This document shows, piece after piece, positions 24,619 to 35,873 of a stretch of DNA of 64,000 nt. The stretch is from Omphalotus guepiniiformis. Its lineage: Eukaryota; Basidiomycota; Agaricomycetes; Agaricales; Omphalotaceae. The notes below the pieces were generated by a model. That model saw only the letters and a list, made by a program, of their open reading frames with translations. It searched no databases and was not told the origin of the DNA. The position numbers and the translations under genes are program-made. The stretch's first letter is position 1, and the number at the start of each line of letters is the position of its first letter. Where the stretch lies: positions 992,001 to 1,056,000 of the forward strand of contig JAQOOI010000079.1 in assembly GCA_028554645.1 (NCBI GenBank), written 5' to 3'.

Positions 24619-26447
24619 CTAAGAGTCCAACTCTGAAATAGGCTCCTGTTCCTTTTGCTTCCCCTTTCGTGACGGAGGAGATCCAGACATAGTAAGATTC
24701 GGAGAACTAGCCATGGCTGCGGAACCGAAGGATGATATTCTTCTCGTGTTTGAAAGTGGACTAAGGGATTGCGAGAAGGTGCCTACGGTAGGGCTTCCAG
24801 GGAGGGATTTGTTCGGATTGGAGGGACTGGGAACGGGTGATTCTCCTGAGGCAGCTTCTGTGAGAAGAAATTCGACCCAAAGACGGGAGAATGACTATAA
24901 GTACATAGAATGACGGCGAATCATTAGCTGATATTCACAACCCAGAAGGAAGACGCGACTCACTTCAGTCTCATCAGTTTTGTGTAGCTCCACGCCCTTC
25001 GCATCTGAAGAGGAGGAGGTTCGGCGCCAGAACGACGAAGAACCAACCATATTGCCACTAGCTCGCTGGAGGCCCGCCTTTTCTCGTTCTTGGTCTGTCC
25101 ATGATAGGACAGATGCGAGCAATGAAAGCATCTCGAAACGTTTCGCATCTGCTCGGGGGGTGGCGAGGAAGGACAACAGAACATTGGTGACCAGACGTCT
25201 ATCAACATTGTTATCGGAGGAATTTTTCCGCAGACGTCGAAGAGCTTCCATTAGATGCTCATTTATTATTACGGCTAGACAAACGAAGATGAGAGGATGA
25301 AGAACATTAAATTAGAAACTCACCTTCATGTCTAAGCTTGCCTATTAGAAGATTCTTCTCTTTGATTTCTTTCTCCAGGTCTTGAGTTCGAGAATTATTT
25401 GTATCTGATTCCTCTAGTTTTAACTACAGTGGAGCGAGATGTTGTGTACCACACGACCTTTATAGTACGAGATTACTTACCTCTGCTGTCAACGCCCGGT
25501 GTTTGTATTCAGCTAATGATTGCGTAACCTGCACCAGCTGAGAATCGTAATCCTTAACAGCTTGTTGTAATTCATGCTCCCTGGCTGGTCACCGAATGGG
25601 TACTGAAATGATAATGTGGAACACGTTTCAACACACCTGCTTGGAAATCTTGCAGAACTGACTGAAGATTATCGGCCTTCTCCTTTTCTAAATCGAGTTC
25701 CACCGCTGTTCTCTGACGCACTTCTTTCTCTATCTCCAAGTCTCTCCTTAGACTTTCCAACGACGATCTATGATCTTCCGATAGAGCCTTCTCCTGCAGG
25801 GCAAGCCTTTCCCATTCGTCGCGTTCCATTCGACATCGCTCCAACTCCGTCTGTGTTTCTCGCAGTTCACGCTCCCGCAGCAGCGTCTCCTGCGCGTTCT
25901 CTTGAAAAGCGCGATTTCGCATATTATCAAGTTCACTAGCAGCACGCTCCGCTTCTTCGGACGAAGCTATGAGCTCCTCCTTAAGGGTTTCGACAGTCGA
26001 GGATAGGTCATCGTTCTGCGCTGTCAATTGCTGCACCAACTGTTCTCTGCGGTCAAGTTCTTCCTATGCAAAGCTACAATCAGCAGAAATCGCAAGATAT
26101 ACACTGACAGCGGATCGTACAGCATCCTGTTTCAGTTTGTTTCCCAACGTGGTACGCATTGCGGTAAGTTTGGCAAGTAGATTCCGATATTGAGTAGCCA
26201 GCGATTCTTTCTCTTCTCGCGTCCTCTCCAGTTCCCTCTGCAGTCTTTCAATTGGATCTGATTCGTCTTCGTCCTCATGACTTCGGTTTCCATTGACGCC
26301 ATTGATATGAACTGGAGATGCATTGCTATCCCGCTCGCTATCCAATGAAGAGCGAGGGTCGCTGGCAGCTTGATGGTTTAGCAAATGAGGAGACGATGCA
26401 GATATTGGGGGAGATAATAAAGGGCTTCCAGCGCCGTTACTCGACAT
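24619..26447 (-). CDS. RUD3: GRAB-domain golgin, Rud3/GMAP-210-like
   Basis: Coiled-coil Golgi tether recruited to cis-Golgi membranes by Arf1-type GTPases. Starts MSSNGAGSPLLSPPISASSP at the ATG complementary to 26445-26447, then a Ser-rich acidic head and a long heptad coiled coil (from IERLQRELERTREEKESLA through EVRQRTAVELDLEKEKADNL). The C-terminal GRAB region is seen as INEHLMEALRRLRKN followed by VDRRLVTNVLLSFLATPRAD and FEMLSLLASVLSWTDQ. A Ser/Pro-rich tail ends QEPISELDS at the stop complementary to 24619-24621. Five short introns. The GRAB motif fits Rud3 better than a GRIP-domain golgin. Confidence 0.85.
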
Positions 26448-26786
26448 TTCTTCTGGAACGTATCCAGTCTTGAGTTTAAGACGTGGTCAATTGAATACAA
26501 GCTTGTCACGCCGCGGACCAGTTTGTTCCTGGTCATGTGACAGATGAGCATCTGCTGCCGTGTCGATTGCCAAATTCAATTTTGCAATTGTAAGTTTGCC
26601 AAACTTCAAATTTCTGACCTTGACCTTGACCATGTAAGTTTTCTACTTGTTCATTATTCAGATTTTTAGCATATTCACGATTACTTCAATGCATAGGTGC
26701 TGAACAAGAGCATTTATTGTAGACTTGAACGCACTAACTCAAAAACTTTTGACGGCGTTCAGAAGAATCAAGCTTCCTTCTTGCTA
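26448..26786. promoter_or_regulatory. Divergent upstream region between golgin and F-box genes
   Basis: 339 bp between divergent start codons. It contains the reiterated CCTTGACCTTGACCATG near 26615-26633. No defined site assigned. Confidence 0.35.
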
Positions 26787-28894
26787 ATGGCATTCACTTC
26801 ACTACTTGATCTCCCTGTGGAGCTGCTATGTGATATTCTGAGCCGTCTCAGGATAAATGACTTGCTTCAATGCTGCTTGGTGCGTGTCAGAAGTCCAGTA
26901 GAGTAAAAAGAGACCAAATCAAGTTAAACCTGCTTCATTTTTTAGATCAACAGACGCACAAGAAAAGTCATCACTGAGTCATCAGCCCTGCAATTCACTA
27001 TCGAGCTTGCTAGATATCGGATGGTACCTACTACTTGCGCCACATCTTTCGCCTCTAGATTGCGGGAACTCAGGGATCAAGAAAACGCCTGGAGGGATCT
27101 TTCTTGGAAGGCAGGGGGTAGATTGAGACTTGCACACTCGGGTGCTGTCTACGAATTCGCGGGAGGACTATATGCAGTCGGAAAAGAGATGAATCCACGA
27201 GACACCGATGTTACCTTGACCTCCATCAGCTTTCACGACCTCATTAACTTACGGGCTGGTGGTCAAGCTGACTGGGAGCACAAAATTTCTGATCTTGTTA
27301 TCGTTGACTTTACGATGGATCCTGCGCAAGATTTGCTTGTGATTGTAGCTTTATCTCCAAGGTAGGCAAGTCCTCATGTGCCTTTATTGCCTTAGATTGA
27401 CGTGGATCCAAGTGACCTATATCTTTATGACTTGCATCTAAGAACATTATCTTCGAACGAGCCTCACCCGCTAGCTCCTTCTCCAGTACTTCACTGTTGC
27501 AGAAATTCGGACGTCATTCAGTTGTCTGACTTTGCCGTCAGAATCCAGATTTCGGGTGACGTGGTCGGCTTTCTTATCAAGGAGTTAGTGGGTGGACACT
27601 TTGAAGGCGAGTTCGCAAATTAGAACAAGTGACTTTTACTCACTCGTTCCAAAAGTATATAAATGGCAAACTGCTTCCCCGAATTCTGTGCGTAGGATCA
27701 TAAATTACCTTTTTATCAACTTATTGACAAGTAACAGTGTCATGTTGTACGTGAATCTGGGATCGACGATTTTACGTTCCTGTCTCAAGACCATTTTCTC
27801 CTCGTGCGCCCATGCGGCATGTTTGAGGTCTACAGCTTCACAGACCCAATATCTCAGCAACACAACCCTTCTCTCCGCGCTTGTTACTGCTTCCCCGGAC
27901 TATCCGATAAATATAGATTCTGGTACATCAACCTAAGCAGTAACCCTTCCCCAGGGTACAAGCCCAGTCAACAAGAAAACAAGTCTTACTACAGCTCCCC
28001 GGAGGAGCGAATACACGCTTGTTGTGTCTATGTGTTTCAGCCTGTCGTAACGGACAGAGACAACTTGTACTCCTTTGTGTTTTTCTTTCACGCCAAGGCG
28101 TTGCTTAATCCTCCGCCGGAATGGAGAGAAGAAAGTACAAAGCCTAAGCGTGTCGGCGGTCTTTATACTCATGCACATTGCCACCTTGAATTGTCTTCCC
28201 CTACATACGTCCCATGGGAAGTTTGGGGACCTCAGAGCACCCGGTGGTTTTGCGAACGTCTCAGCAAAGATTGGCAACACTCATTTTATGGACTCCGAAC
28301 CGTGGAGTGCGTGCCGAATAACTCTTCGCTCGAGGAAAGATACATGGCCGATACTCTTCTGCATATTGACGATAGCCCCGAAGCCGTGATTGGACCGGAC
28401 GTAAGTGATGATGAAGACGATGATTACAATTTGCCCCGGAACGGCAGTGGTAGTGGACATGTGTACATGTCCAGCTCCCACCAACCAGATTCCCAAATTT
28501 TACTGCGATATTTGCGCGTGCGAGACTACAATCCATATGCTATCGCGAGAGCATTAGAAGAGTCTGCTTCTGCTTCTGACTTTTCAGCATCCGTTCCCGC
28601 CAGCGATGACCACATAGAGCAAAAGCCGAAGCTTAGAGTCGTCATCAAACCATCAAAAATAAATACAGAAGGAGTTTTCAAAGAGGATATTATCAGCCAT
28701 CTACCTTACGTCGAGACCTTGACCCAGCAAATGTTCAGCGTCTCCGAGGTTATGATGGACGATTCTAACATCCTGCTGCTTAAAGTAAGTCACTCCGGCT
28801 ATCCTCGAAGCCATTCTTTCGTACTGACGCATTCTGCAGCGGGGAAGGAATGGAAAGTTGAAAACAATTAAAGTTCTCAGAGTAATGGATTAGA
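26787..28894 (+). CDS. F-box domain protein
   Basis: Substrate-receptor candidate for an SCF ubiquitin ligase. From the ATG at 26787 the N-terminus MAFTSLLDLPVELLCDILSR, continuing LRINDLLQCCL, is an F-box; an in-frame upstream ATG at 26697 is less likely because F-box proteins of this type begin almost at the domain. After it come FRxRLREL-type helices and a long beta-rich region resembling the propeller-like C-terminal part common in Agaricomycete F-box proteins (DPSDLYLYDLHLRTLSS, DFTFLSQDHFLLVRPCG). An acidic run DVSDDEDDDY and a last mini-exon ending TIKVLRVMD close the gene. Exon joins between 27570 and 27750 are the least certain. Substrate unknown. Confidence 0.72.
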
Positions 28895-29489
28895 AATGGA
28901 AATGAGATGATAGTGTAACGGTATATTCTGCAGTGATATCTCGCATGATCCGTCTGGAGTTGGCTCAAAATCCTGCTCCTCCAAACATTATGTGCAACGC
29001 AACGTCCATTATGCCGCTCAAGGCAGCTCTCAGGTTGCAACGATTCGAGAAGTACTTTCTGTTGCTTCACCACATAATCGAGTCGTCGTGTGTCTTGAAG
29101 CCGATGTTGATGTCAGTTGCTCTCGATATCATCTTTCGTAGCTTGAAGAGAATAGTCCATCTTGATGCAGTGCCAGCAAGTCCCTGAAGCGCAGTTTATT
29201 CAATAGACGCTAGATGTTCTATAAACATGGAGAGGCGACCGACAACGCTAGATATGCAACACTTCCGTGCGGTCGGTTAATCCCAAGCTCAAAATTGAAC
29301 GCACGAGAGAAGCGTTCAAGTTTGGCTATGATGTGAGAGCCGATGACTATGTACTTGAACACGGCATCCACCGTGCTGCCTGGAAACAAGTCCATACTTG
29401 ACAGGCAGCGCATATCAACTGCCAGATCGAAAGACGACACATGCGAGGAAAGTTAACCGTTATACTGTATCCGATTGAAGACTTTTCTC
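28895..29489. other. Intergenic region beyond the truncated CNH gene
   Basis: No convincing gene. The minus strand here is where the remainder of the CNH gene would be expected, but I see only short unrelated frames with stops. Confidence 0.4.
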
Positions 29490-30904
29490 TCAAGACACAG
29501 TGAGTCCCGGGTTACGCAGCAGTTTGACTGGTACAGTCCTCATCTTGGCCGAGCGCTGTGTCGACGGCACGAGATATCCAGCCAAGGATGCAATTAAACG
29601 GGTTCTCTCAGATGATGCCTCGGATTTTGCATTGTCAGAGGGTGCCGGTATGACTTGTACGATGCTCTGCGTTTCAATGCTATGGATTTCGATAGTGTCG
29701 TTTGGAAGGAGAGTGGTAATATATGGATAGTCCAAACAAATTGAGTACCATTAGCAAGATATACCTCTGAGGAGGAAATCGTATTAGCTCACAAATTGAT
29801 TTGGGATGAAGAGGCCACTCTAAAGTCCCTCGCACGGGGTCTCCGTTAGAATTGACGAAGAGACCAAGTGTACCAGCTCCGGTCCAAGAAAGAATGAGGA
29901 ATTCATTCTCGCCAGTGACGACGATAAACGGCTGAATTGGATCTGGCGGGTCCGGTGCTTGACACAGAGGGAGCAGTGGAAACATTTCTGCACTTTCAAG
30001 ATCGACCATGTTGTAATACTGTTTGTCGGAAATGCATAAAGTACGGCCGGTTCTACGCGCAAGAGTTGCTCCTTGAGGTAGTGGTATCTCCTAGGTGAAC
30101 AATTGACCTAGAATCAAAGTGAGAAGTCCTGTGAAGGCGCACTTTCTGATAGAATAATCTCTCCCTCAGAGCATACATCGAGAGAGCGTTTCTCTTGACT
30201 ACACAGAAATCCACTGGTTCGGGACGATGCGAAGGGCTGGCAAGAGGAGGAGCAGGTCGCATCAGATGTTTATGATCCACGGCAAAAGTAACGACATGGC
30301 GAATGGGCTTGATTACGTTCGAAGGTACGACGTCGAGAGATGGGAGCGTGTAGAAGTGGAGTTGGTTGTCTGTTAGGTTTGTAACATTCAGCCCCCAAGA
30401 GAATATCAAGAATGAAGTGACACTTTACCTGAAAGGACAAGAGCACGAGACACACTGGGTATTAGGACAATTTCGTCTACAGCCTTGTCATTTGGAAGAC
30501 TTTGACGAGAAAGAAGGGTATATGATTCAAGCTAAATGTCTGGTAGGTTAGTTGTATGGACGGAATCCTGTAGTGGCGCACGTACCTTGTTAGGATCGTC
30601 CGCTTGCAGAGCAAACCGCATGAGCTCACCATTTGAGCAGCCGACATATATTTCAGATCCTGCTCTACATATGAGACTTTCTATCTAGCTCCGTTTTGAA
30701 TGAAATGAGGATTTACCTTGGGCCTGAGCACAGCGAGCTTCTACTCCTTGCAGAGCCGAAGCAGGAAGACCGCTTAAAACATCGTTGAAACGTTGCATGA
30801 GCAGTGACATTCGAGCCTCTAGAAGTCAACTCACCGCTTAAAACACTAGAAATTAGCTGTTGCACTTGATACGGAGGTACTTCTGGTGGTGGTGCAGAAG
30901 ACAT
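29490..30904 (-). CDS. CNH-domain protein, Vps3/TGFBRAP1-like, C-terminally truncated
   Basis: Starts MSSAPPPEVPPYQVQQLISS. Exons join to GLPASALQGVEARCAQAQ, then AGSEIYVGCSNGELMRFAL, the typical first blades of a citron-homology domain; further blades are ESYTLLSRQSLPNDKAVDEI, LVLSDNQLHFYTLPSLDVV, GRTLCISDKQYYNMVD, FIVVTGENEFLILSWTGAG and DYPYITTLLPNDTIEIHSIE. Vps3, Vps39 and TGFBRAP1 homologues (CORVET/HOPS endosomal tethering) carry long helical and clathrin-repeat regions after this domain, making proteins of 850-1000 residues. Here the frame stops right after the CNH domain (LLRNPGLTVS, stop at 29490), and no downstream continuation is visible. It is therefore a CNH-only gene or a 3'-truncated pseudogene copy. 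Confidence 0.7.
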
Positions 30905-31083
30905 GATGGATGTGCTAAGAAAGGCAAGTCGCGCGCGTATCTGTTCGACGCGCCTGTTTGTCTCTTCACTTCTGACCTTCAACCTTACTATTTGTCGCAA
31001 TTGGCATATACATATCATTTCTCCCTAATCAGCATTGAATAATACATCTTTCATTATCCCATTCACTCTGAACTCGGTCATTC

Positions 31084-32997
31084 ATGGCGCAAAGCAGGAG
31101 ATTATCTCAATCTTACACCACACCTCGCGTACAAACGGACTTATCGTCGAGTTTTACTGCCAGTGCTCCACCGGACGACGTAGAAGCCTGGCAATCGCAT
31201 TGGAAGAGTGTCTTTGCGAGAGGTGAGGTCTACATGGATGTCAGGGTGACCTGGAGGCTTTACACTGGGTTGCCGGATCTTTGAAGATATCATTGACTCT
31301 CGGGTTGTTACTGTGGACGCGCAGACCAGTGTTGAAGACGCGTGCGACGTGAGTGTCTGAAGCTCTGTTCATAGCTCGCTTCCTTAACTTGCGTTCAACA
31401 ACAGATTCTGCTATCTGAGGACATCTCCTGTCTTGCCGTGAAGTCAGATAACGGCCTTGGTCACCAATCTGTTACTTGTCTCTTCGACGTGAACTTCGTT
31501 TTGTACTGAATGAGTAACAAGCCTGGAACTAAATTTTTTGTCGATGTAGTTCTCCGACGTGAATGCTTTCTTGACTCTTGCTGCCACAAAGCGTATTGTA
31601 TCTCCTGGCGGCGTGCAAGACAATCATCGCGTGGACGAGATATTCGCTGCTGCTCGAGCCGGACATGTACCTGTCCATCTTGTCGGAAGTCAGTCCATCT
31701 GCCTTGACCTTCCTTCCTACGCTCATTCCAGGTTTCAAGATCTGTCAGAGAAGAACCCTCTTGAGACTCTACCTTATGATAGCAGTCTGGTATCATTGCT
31801 CGAGATATTTGCTCGAGGTACTCACCGAGGTAGGTCATACTTTCCATTATCAAGTTCCTCTACTGACTTGTTTGAACAGTCTTAATTCGATCAAACTCAC
31901 CCTCCGAAGAATTTGTTGGGATAGTTTCTGACCGCCGCCTGTTAGAATGGTTTGCATCATATGCCCAAGAGACGGTTGCACTCCAGCTATTCCTTTCCAG
32001 CCCGCTAACATCCCACATCGATTCCCTTCCTTCCATCGGCTTGTATTCTTCGGTCGTAGCCGCTTCGTCGACCGATTCGGTGCTAGAAGCCATGAGACTT
32101 ATGAGTGTGGAAGGGGTCAGCAGTCTAGCTGTTCTCGATGAAGAGAGTGGGTTTTTGCTCAGTGCCATCAGTGTTACTGATATAGGCAAGGTAAAACAGT
32201 TCTTCGAGCCACAAGTTTTCCAGTTGTGCTGAAACAGACTTGATTAGATCGTTGTTCCATCTGAGAGTAATCACATACTTTCAACGCCATTGCTCCATTT
32301 TATTTCATTCATCAAGGAAAACTAAGACTTCAAATTCTACTTTGTTCCTGACCGCGTACATACCCAGGCTCCGGATGGTTCTACAGATGGTGCCGACAAA
32401 TACCCAGGTAAGTTTGCTTTAGCTTGGTTCGCTTCGACACTGAGGTTGGGAATTTTACAGTATATTCTGTGCTTCCCACTAGCACCTTACTTTACACCAT
32501 TCAGAAATTGCTAGCTAGTGCGACCCCTCACCCCATCACCTTTCCTGTCAACTGATTATCATCTTATACCCAGCTAACGCTCACAGGGTCTTTGTCACCC
32601 GAGAATCAACCGGATCCTCGCCTATACTATCATCTTCCTCATCTGGAAATCTGACCGGAATAGTCTCAATCGTTGACAGTACGTCTTCTGCATATCTTTG
32701 TCAGACGACGCGCTAAAAACCCACTCAGTCCTATCTCTATTTGCTCGACTTGCAAACGTCCGGGACGTTGATCCCACACGAATGCAACGACATCGCAGAG
32801 CGTCGTCTGTTTCCTCGCAGTCATCAGATCACGACATTCATCATTCTAGATCGAATAGTCGGACAGGTCTGCGTCGGAGTGCTTCCAACAGTGTCAAGGT
32901 TCCCCATTCTGCAAGAGGGCGAGGGTCAAGCTCGGTGTCCAGTGGAGATTCATCACTTCCGGGTCAGTCGACGGAATCATTGAAGAGATATCCATGA
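31084..32997 (+). CDS. SDS23: Sds23/Moc1-type CBS-domain protein
   Basis: Conserved fungal regulator that inhibits PP2A-type phosphatase activity and links nutrients to the cell cycle. Starts MAQSRRLSQSYTTPRVQTDL. A 66-nt intron (31221-31286) joins FAR to DIIDSRVVTVDAQTSVEDAC and then ILLSEDISCLAVKS, the first CBS motif. Further CBS elements follow: ARAGHVPVHLVG, LIRSNSPSEEFVGIVSDRRL, ASSTDSVLEAMRLMSVEGVS, and FLLSAISVTDIGK. The last CBS region (VFVTRESTGSSP and GNLTGIVSIVDILSLFARL) leads to a Ser/Arg-rich tail (HRRASSVSSQSSDHD) ending SLKRYP. Seven or so short introns. Length of roughly 450-480 residues fits the family. Confidence 0.86.
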
Positions 32998-33276
32998 TTC
33001 CATGATATAATGACGAACAGTGTTCATGAAGCTAATGTATATGTATGAAGTTTATGAGAATTGGGTTTATTTCTTATGTTTCCAGACGTTATACTCGATG
33101 TATTTGTTCTACATAGAATGAGGACTTTTGAACTTGAAGTGCATTTACAATTTCGCATTTTCGGTGCACGGACGACGATTACATAACAACAAAAGAACCT
33201 TGTAAACCCGCTTGTACCCGTCGTAATTCCTGAACCCAGACCTAGTCTCGACTTTCCTTCCTTCTCAGTCGCTAAG

Positions 33277-35388
33277 ATGGGAACAATGACATTGACCGCT
33301 AAGGCACCAGGCAGAGCTGATGTAGCTCTTGGTTCACCAGTTCCTCCTTTTACACCTCACGCAATCTCCGTTTCGTTACCTACATGGCGAGACAATGTTG
33401 GGTACGAAAAAGGGGAGAAGAGGGTAGTCGATGTCATGGTCTGTGGTTATCCACGCTTTTTTATACATCCCAGCATTCAAAAGGTTCGGTCTATATCGCT
33501 AAACTCATCTTCAGTTGCTCATGAAATTTCCCACTTAGCTGGCAACAATTTGCGAGCAAAAGTATGCTGCAGAGGGGGAACGGTGTATGCTATTCCCCAC
33601 GAAGAAAACTGCCGATCATTGTCGCACCTTCCTTCATCGTCGATCCTCTCTGGAAGGCAACACGGTTCATGCTCGTTTGATTCAACTGTTGATATGTCCA
33701 GAAGATAAAGCAAATAAGGGCATCCTAGTCAATTCAGATGAATGCGATTGTCATGGGACTCCTTCTTTAGTGGACCTTCATATCGTAATCTTCCCATCGG
33801 ATTCATTTCCTTTAGCGAAACAATTCTGGCAGCACTCAGGTGCTGGGATTTCGAGCCGTTTGGCTGAACACTGTCTTTCCCTCCTTCCTGATTTATCTCC
33901 TCCTGATTCCCCGCCTCCCGTACCTCGGTTCCCTTCTAAAGTTTCAAACAGGCACTATTCTGTTAAAGACACTTCACGATTTTCGTCTTCTTCCCCGACC
34001 TCAAATTCACAGCCGGCAGAAAATCTGAATTCTGATCATTCCGTCTACTTGGAAGAGAGATACGGGCGTAACCTACCTGTTTCGTCTGCTGCGGCAGCTA
34101 AACGAGCTCTTCGCAGAAGAATATCTGGAGTACTTTTGCGAGACAGTGCACATGATATTGCGGGTGATAAAGACCTTCAGCTTGGACCTAGTTCTCGGGG
34201 TGTAAGCGAAGTCTCTGAAAACGACGTCTATCTTTATCCGGGAGGCATGAACGCAATCTGGAATGCTCACCAGCTTGCTTTGGCTGTTCGGCCTTCGGCC
34301 AAGAGTGTCTGTTTTGGGTGCGTCTTTCATCTAACTAACTGGGGCTTCGGCACTGACAATGTCTGTTTTGGGTTTCCTTACACTGATACATTAAAGGTAT
34401 TGCAAAAATGGGGACCAGGATGCCACTTTTTAGGACACGGACTTGACAGCGACATTGACGAACTGGAGACCATCCTAGAAGAGGGGGCGAAAACTAATCC
34501 CTCTTCACCGCCCATCCTAGCGTTGTTCACAGAGTTTCCGTCGAATCCTCTTCTTCGATCGGCAGATCTTCCTCGCTTGCGAAAGCTTGCTGACAAGTAT
34601 GACTTTCTGATTGTCGTTGACGAGACTATTGGAACTTTCGTTAACGTGGAAATCATGCCTTTCGCGGACGTCGTCGTGAGTAGCTTGACGAAAGTATTCA
34701 GTGGCGAATCCAACGTCATGGGTGGAAGGTATGCTAGTTCGCGCTCTCGTGTTCGTTCGACTCTGATCGTTGATTGGTTCATAGTCTTGTCCTCAACCCG
34801 AAAGGAAGACATTATTCCGCCTTGAAGGCTCATCTGGACGCCAACTATGAAGACACGTACTTCGGCCAGGATGCCGTCTTCATGGAGCGCAATTCCCGCG
34901 ACTTTGAGAGGCGTGTAAAAGCGATAGATGACAACACTGAAGCCATTTGCGACTTCCTACGTTCTCGCTCGCTAGCCGGGGGTGAGCCTAACGCCGTCAT
35001 CAAGGAAGTGTTCTACCCGAAATACATCACACGCGAGCACTACGAACGTTGTCGCTCCAAAAATAACGTGATCAACGATGCGCAGAGTGGTGGATTCGGA
35101 GGACTCTTCTCCGTGACTTTTACGTCGAGTGCTGCATCGCACGCTTTCTTCGACGCTTTGGAGTGCTACAAAGGTCCGAGTCTTGGCACCAATTTCACCT
35201 TGGCAAGTCCTTTCGTTATATTGGCTCATTTCACCGAGTTGGATTGGGCTGCGCAGTATGGCGTGGAGGCGGATCTTGTCAGAGTCAGCGTTGGGTTGGA
35301 AGATACCAGCTCGCTGTTGGCTTCGTTCGGCACTGCTTTAAAAGCTGCTGAAGCTGCCGCTTCCGCTTCAAAGCCGTCTTCCGTCTAA
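33277..35388 (+). CDS. STR2: Cystathionine gamma-synthase (PLP-dependent)
   Basis: Makes cystathionine from an activated homoserine and cysteine in transsulfuration. Starts MGTMTLTAKAPGRADVALGS, with the fungal N-terminal motif SVSLPTWRDNVGYEKGEKRV. The PLP fold is shown by DVYLYPGGMNAIWNAHQLAL, FTEFPSNPLLRSADLPRLRK, the cofactor Asp in FLIVVDETIGTFVN, the probable Schiff-base Lys in VVSSLTKVFSGESNVMGG, and YFGQDAVFMERNSRDF. The C-terminus DLVRVSVGLEDTSSLLASF is typical. Introns at about 33484-33538 and 34729-34783. A third segment, 34319-34372, is probably also an intron by homology but lacks a normal acceptor; read through it adds 18 residues in frame. Length ~620 residues fits fungal Str2. 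Confidence 0.88.
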
Positions 35389-35865
35389 TCGGTTGAGGGT
35401 GTTTTCTTTCTGGTGCTGTGAATCACCCCCTACATTCGTTCCTCCAACAGGACTTTGTATATTTTATCCTGTATCCAACTACAAACTCCTTCGCTTTCTT
35501 CAAAACAACCCATCTCCGCCCGTCTTAATAGCGGGCTGGACTACATTTTAATGCGATCTTGCATCGGTTCCTCCAACAGGACTTTTTGTATCAAATGTCA
35601 TTTATACCACTCATTTGTATCCAACTACAACATCCCTATTTTGACAATGTATATTGCTGACCACTTACGCACTGACATCTCTCAAACAAATTGTTTCATA
35701 TTTTCGACTCGCGCAAGCTTTTCAGTGCATGCACCCTGACGTCGCCTTCAGCCTCAAATAACGACGGCTTTCCGTGGCAATTCGTCAGGTCGTAACGTGT
35801 GACTAGCCAGTGACTCCGAGTCCAAAAGCAACTCGCAAATTCACCTTATGCGCTGCCAGTGCCCA
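35389..35865. other. Intergenic region between cystathionine gamma-synthase and hAT element
   Basis: No gene. The segment CGTTCCTCCAACAGGACTTT-like (35435-35455) recurs at 35568-35588 (GGTTCCTCCAACAGGACTTT), with CTACAAC/CATTT motifs around both, suggesting a local ~130-bp duplication downstream of the stop codon. Confidence 0.5.
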
Positions 35866-35873
35866 GAGCCAAG
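35866..35873 (+). repeat. Left 8-bp target-site duplication of the hAT element
   Basis: GAGCCAAG, identical to 42442-42449 on the other side. Confidence 0.9.
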
